A stretch of 64,000 nucleotides of DNA from Sphingomonas bacterium (GTDB taxonomy: Bacteria > Pseudomonadota > Alphaproteobacteria > Sphingomonadales > Sphingomonadaceae): contig NZ_JAQGLJ010000045.1 in NCBI RefSeq assembly GCF_028292945.1, positions 46,099 to 110,098 of the forward strand, read 5' to 3'. A program made the position numbers and the translations under genes. The notes beneath the pieces are model-generated. The model was not told where the DNA came from. It worked only from the letters and a program-made list of their open reading frames with translations, and did no database searches. Positions 60,902-64,000 of this stretch are shown here, piece after piece (position 1 is the first letter of the stretch; each line of letters starts with the position of its first letter).

Positions 60902-62737
60902 ATGCACGCCTACCGCACCCACACCTGCGCTGCGCTCGACGCCAGCACCGTCGGCTCCACCGTCCGCCTGTCGGGTTGGGTCCACCGCAAGCGCGACCAC
61001 GGCGGCGTGCTGTTCATCGACCTACGTGACCATTACGGCATCACGCAGATCGTCGCCAAGGCGGGCAGCACGGCGCTGGAGCTGCTCGACAGCCTGCGCA
61101 CCGAGTCTGTCGTGACCGTCACCGGCGTCGTCGTTTCGCGCGGCGAGGAGGCGACCAACGCCAATCTGGCGACGGGGGCGATCGAGGTCGTGGCCGACCG
61201 GGTCGAAGTGCAATCGTCCGCACAGGAGCTGCCGCTCCCCGTGTTCGGCGAGGCCGAATATCCCGAGGACATCCGCCTGCGCTACCGCTTCCTCGATCTG
61301 CGCCGGGAGCGACTCCACGCGAACATCATGCTTCGCGCAGCCGTCATCGCGTCGATCCGCCAGCGCATGATCGGGCAGGGCTTCACCGAGTTCCAAACGC
61401 CGATCCTGACCGCGTCAAGTCCCGAAGGCGCGCGCGACTATCTGGTCCCCAGCCGCGTCCACCCCGGCAAGTTCTACGCGCTCCCGCAGGCGCCGCAGAT
61501 GTTCAAGCAGCTGCTGATGGTCGCCGGGTTCGACCGCTATTTCCAAATCGCGCCCTGCTTCCGCGATGAGGACGCGCGCGCCGACCGCTCGCCGGGCGAG
61601 TTCTACCAGCTCGATTTCGAGATGAGCTTCGTGACGCAAGAGGACGTGTTCCAGGCGATCGAGCCGGTCCTGCACGGCCTGTTCGAGGAGTTCGCCGACT
61701 GGCAGGGCCACTCTGGTGCAAAGGGGGGCCGCCAAGTTTCGGCCCTGCCGTTCCGCCGCATTCCCTTCCGCGAGGCGATGCTGACCTACGGCAGCGACAA
61801 GCCCGACCTGCGCAACCCGATCCTCATCACCGATGTTAGCGAGCATTTCCGCGGCTCGGGCTTCGGTCGCTTCGCGTCGATGGTCGAAGCCGGCGATGTA
61901 GTGCGCGCCATCCCCGCGCCCGCCACGGCCGAGAAGAGTCGCAAGTTCTTCGACGACATGAACGCCTGGGCACAGGGCGAGGGCTTCCCCGGTCTCGGCT
62001 ATGCGACGCAAAAGGACGGCCTGTTCGGTGGCCCCATCGCCAACAATCACGGTCAGGAGGGGATGAAGGCGATCGCCGCCGCGCTCGGACTAGGCGTGAA
62101 CGACGGCATCTTCTTCGCCGCCGGGCCTGCCCTGAAAGCCGCCAAGCTCGCCGGCCTCGCCCGCACCCGCGTCGGCGAGCAACTCAATCTCATCGACCAG
62201 AACCGTTTCGAGTTCTGCTGGATCGTCGACTTTCCGATGTTCGAATATGACGAGGACAACAAGAAGGTCGACTTCAGCCACAACCCCTTTTCGATGCCCC
62301 AAGGCGAGCTGGAAGCGCTGGAAACCAAGGACCCGCTCGACATTCTCGCCTATCAGTACGACATCGTCTGCAACGGCGTGGAGCTGTCGTCGGGCGCGAT
62401 CCGCAACCATCGACCTGAGATCATGTACAGGGCGTTCGAGATCGCCGGCTACACCCCTGAAGACGTCGACCGTGACTTTGCGGGCATGATCAACGCCTTC
62501 AAATACGGCGCCCCCCCGCATGGCGGCTCGGCGCCGGGCATCGATCGCATGGTCATGCTGCTCGCGGGCGAGCCCAACATCCGCGAAGTCGTGCTGTTCC
62601 CGATGAACCAGCGCGCCGAAGACCTGATGATGGGTGCGCCGGGCAACGTGTCGCCCAAGCAGCTCAAGGAGCTGAACCTGCGCAGCACGGCGGAGGTGAA
62701 GCCAGCGGCGGCGGCAGCTGTATCCAGCGGAGGCTGA
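60902..62737 (+). CDS. aspS: Aspartyl-tRNA synthetase
   Basis: Charges tRNA-Asp. 611-residue bacterial-type AspRS. OB-fold anticodon domain ([20 protein letters not shown]), motif 1 [11 protein letters not shown], motif 2 [19 protein letters not shown], a GAD insert (~290-430), and motif 3 [16 protein letters not shown]. Three ATGs in a row at 60896, 60899 and 60902; 60902 gives MHAYRTH, the family start. It may be a non-discriminating enzyme as in other alphaproteobacteria, but this cannot be told here. Confidence 0.96.
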   Translation: MHAYRTHTCAALDASTVGSTVRLSGWVHRKRDHGGVLFIDLRDHYGITQIVAKAGSTALELLDSLRTESVVTVTGVVVSRGEEATNANLATGAIEVVADRVEVQSSAQELPLPVFGEAEYPEDIRLRYRFLDLRRERLHANIMLRAAVIASIRQRMIGQGFTEFQTPILTASSPEGARDYLVPSRVHPGKFYALPQAPQMFKQLLMVAGFDRYFQIAPCFRDEDARADRSPGEFYQLDFEMSFVTQEDVFQAIEPVLHGLFEEFADWQGHSGAKGGRQVSALPFRRIPFREAMLTYGSDKPDLRNPILITDVSEHFRGSGFGRFASMVEAGDVVRAIPAPATAEKSRKFFDDMNAWAQGEGFPGLGYATQKDGLFGGPIANNHGQEGMKAIAAALGLGVNDGIFFAAGPALKAAKLAGLARTRVGEQLNLIDQNRFEFCWIVDFPMFEYDEDNKKVDFSHNPFSMPQGELEALETKDPLDILAYQYDIVCNGVELSSGAIRNHRPEIMYRAFEIAGYTPEDVDRDFAGMINAFKYGAPPHGGSAPGIDRMVMLLAGEPNIREVVLFPMNQRAEDLMMGAPGNVSPKQLKELNLRSTAEVKPAAAAAVSSGG

Positions 62738-62763
62738 GAGAGGAGGGAGCGGTCTTCACATCT

Positions 62764-62857
62764 TGTCATCCCCGCGAAAGCGGGGATCCATCTTTCGACG
62801 CCAATTACTCTGTCGCCACCGCAAGAGTTGGACTCCCGCCTTCGCGGGGGTGACAAG
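62764..62857. repeat. Palindromic repeat, family D
   Basis: Hairpin ATCCCCGCGAAAGCGGGGAT (62769-62788) and another CCCGCCTTCGCGGG (62835-62848), bounded by TTGTCA and TGACAA. Same nested design as families A to C but different sequence. Lies in the 207-bp gap after aspS. Confidence 0.8.
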
Positions 62858-62944
62858 CCTAGGATTGGGTGAGGACCAAACGGGGACTCCCCCTCGACCG
62901 CGCCCGTTGACCATGCCAACACCTGCTCGCACTACGGGGGCGCA

Positions 62945-64000
62945 ATGCAGGACGGGCAGCTACAGCCGGCGACGCCGCCGCCGTTCGTGCGCAGTCTGGG
63001 CATCACCGGCGTTCTCTTCCTGACCCTGTCGGTGACGACGCCCGCCTCGTCGGTGTTCGTGTTCATTCCCGACATGATCGCGATCGCCGGCACCGGCGCG
63101 ATCTGGGCGTTCCTTATCGCGGCGATCGTCTGTGTCGCGACCGCATTCATCTATGCCGAGCTGTCGTCCGCCTGGCCGGTGGCGGGCGGCGAATATGTCA
63201 TGGTGGCGCACACGATCGGGCCGTTCGCCGGGTTCGTGATGCTGGGCGTCAACGTCTTCAACAATCTGATCTTTTTGCCGGTCGCGGGGCTGGGCCTCGC
63301 CGCGGTGCTGTCCGTCGTCTTCCCCGGACTGCCCGAAATCCCGGTGGCGCTGGCGGTAATCGTCGCCTGCACGCTGGTGGGCCTGTTCGACATCCGCATC
63401 AATGCCGCGATCACCGGATGCTTTCTGTTGCTGGAAGTGGTGGCGCTGGTGGTGGTGGCGTGGCTCGGTTTCGGGGACGCGGTGCGCTCGCCAGTCGAGT
63501 TTCTGACCGCGCCGGTCGCGGGCGCGGCGCTCGCACCTGCCAATCTCGCCTCGATCGGCGTTGCCACCTCGATCGCGATCTTCGCGCTCAACGGCTATGG
63601 TGCGGCGGTCTATTTCGGTGAGGAAATGCGCGAGGCCCCGGCGAAGATCGCGCGCGCGATCATGTGGGCGCTGGGGCTGACGCTGTTGCTGGAAGGATTG
63701 CCGCTGGCAGCACTGCTCACGGCCGCACCCGATCTGTCCACCACCTTTGCCTCCGACAACCCGTTCGGCGATCTGGTGCTGGCACTCGCCGGCCCGACCT
63801 GGGCGAAGTGGGTCGCGGTCGCGGTCGCGCTCGCCGTCGTCAACGCGATCATCGCCTGGGTGCTCGCCTGCGCGCGCTTCTTCTACGGCACCGGCCGCGA
63901 TCGCAGCTGGGGTCGGCCGCTCGACGGCTGGCTCACCGCCATGCACCCGCGGCTGGGCTCGCCCTGGGCGGCGACGCTGCTGCTCGGCGCGGCGGGCATG
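62945..64000 (+). CDS. APC-family amino-acid permease, 3' end cut by window edge
   Basis: Membrane transporter of the APC superfamily. The 352 visible residues run off the right edge without a stop. About nine hydrophobic segments are seen, including GVLFLTLSVTTPASSVFVFI, FLIAAIVCVATAFIYAEL and VALVVVAWLGF; the early SLGITGVLFLTLSVTTPAS and the loop AELSSAWPVAGGEYVMV are APC hallmarks. Substrate is unknown. Start ATG 62945 lies at the beginning of a polar N-terminal tail (MQDGQLQPATPPPF). Confidence 0.88.
   Translation, partial: MQDGQLQPATPPPFVRSLGITGVLFLTLSVTTPASSVFVFIPDMIAIAGTGAIWAFLIAAIVCVATAFIYAELSSAWPVAGGEYVMVAHTIGPFAGFVMLGVNVFNNLIFLPVAGLGLAAVLSVVFPGLPEIPVALAVIVACTLVGLFDIRINAAITGCFLLLEVVALVVVAWLGFGDAVRSPVEFLTAPVAGAALAPANLASIGVATSIAIFALNGYGAAVYFGEEMREAPAKIARAIMWALGLTLLLEGLPLAALLTAAPDLSTTFASDNPFGDLVLALAGPTWAKWVAVAVALAVVNAIIAWVLACARFFYGTGRDRSWGRPLDGWLTAMHPRLGSPWAATLLLGAAGM

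Noticed and set aside
62960..63946. Minus-strand open frame of 328 codons opposite the permease
   Set aside because: Low-complexity Arg/Asp/His sequence without a domain, while the plus strand encodes a well-formed transporter that simply lacks a stop because of the window edge.

Overview
The window is a stretch of high-GC alphaproteobacterial chromosome, most like Sphingomonas or a close relative in the Sphingomonadales. The evidence is gene content: CckA-type hybrid kinase, ChvG/ChvI next to HprK, RapZ and a nitrogen-type PTS pair, a short HprK, HdaA beside ppk/ppx, and small exported proteins typical of the group. It is almost entirely housekeeping chromosome. There is no prophage, transposase, CRISPR array or defence island that I can recognise. 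The assignment rests on protein recognition by eye, not on a search.

Layout. 1-6.9 kb: an unrecognised gene cut by the left edge, a methyltransferase, YaaA, an exported TPR-like protein, an Lrp/AsnC regulator and a histidine-kinase-like protein with a degraded ATPase domain. 7.0-7.2 kb: two tRNA genes (Pro-TGG and a CAT tRNA, probably Ile2). 7.2-9.5 kb: two tandem 89-residue lipoproteins and an exported M28 peptidase. 9.6-13.5 kb: ettA, a tiny Gly-rich gene whose ribosome-binding site lies in a perfect hairpin, a dead Uma2 gene, a NYN-LOTUS protein, a small acidic protein and greB. 13.6-20.0 kb: lytic transglycosylase, dapA, smpB, cckA and a single-domain receiver. 20.1-25.4 kb: a dead intradiol dioxygenase gene, then the tightly packed run ilvD, lipoprotein, nnr and RNA methyltransferase. 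25.4-30.8 kb: truA-fmt bracketed by two copies of a palindromic repeat, recR, def, rmuC and a SpoU-type methyltransferase. 31-37 kb: chvI-chvG-hprK-rapZ-EIIA-HPr on the minus strand, divergent from pckA. 37-49 kb: nfeD and SPFH, guaB, an RsmB-like gene, a TPR protein, then the minus-strand run lptD-surA-pdxA-rsmA, and pepA. 49.4-60.7 kb: holC, ndk and GNAT; purM, purN and two small genes; DUF2066, hdaA, ppk and ppx; rnd with an I78 inhibitor. 60.9-64.0 kb: aspS and an amino-acid permease cut by the right edge.

How the genes fit together. lptD-surA-pdxA-rsmA is the classic outer-membrane/ribosome operon order. chvIG-hprK-rapZ-PTS links envelope stress sensing to carbon regulation, with pckA as a likely target. 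hdaA-ppk-ppx joins replication control to polyphosphate metabolism, and its genes overlap by start/stop codons.

The least ordinary signals are non-coding or at gene boundaries. They are the hairpin over the ribosome-binding site at 11272-11312; a 26-bp unit repeated three times so that three start codons in three frames cascade into hdaA (54966-55033); nested-hairpin palindromes of several sequence families (A-D), one of which supplies the stop codons of two convergent genes; and several non-ATG starts, including a probable CTG start.
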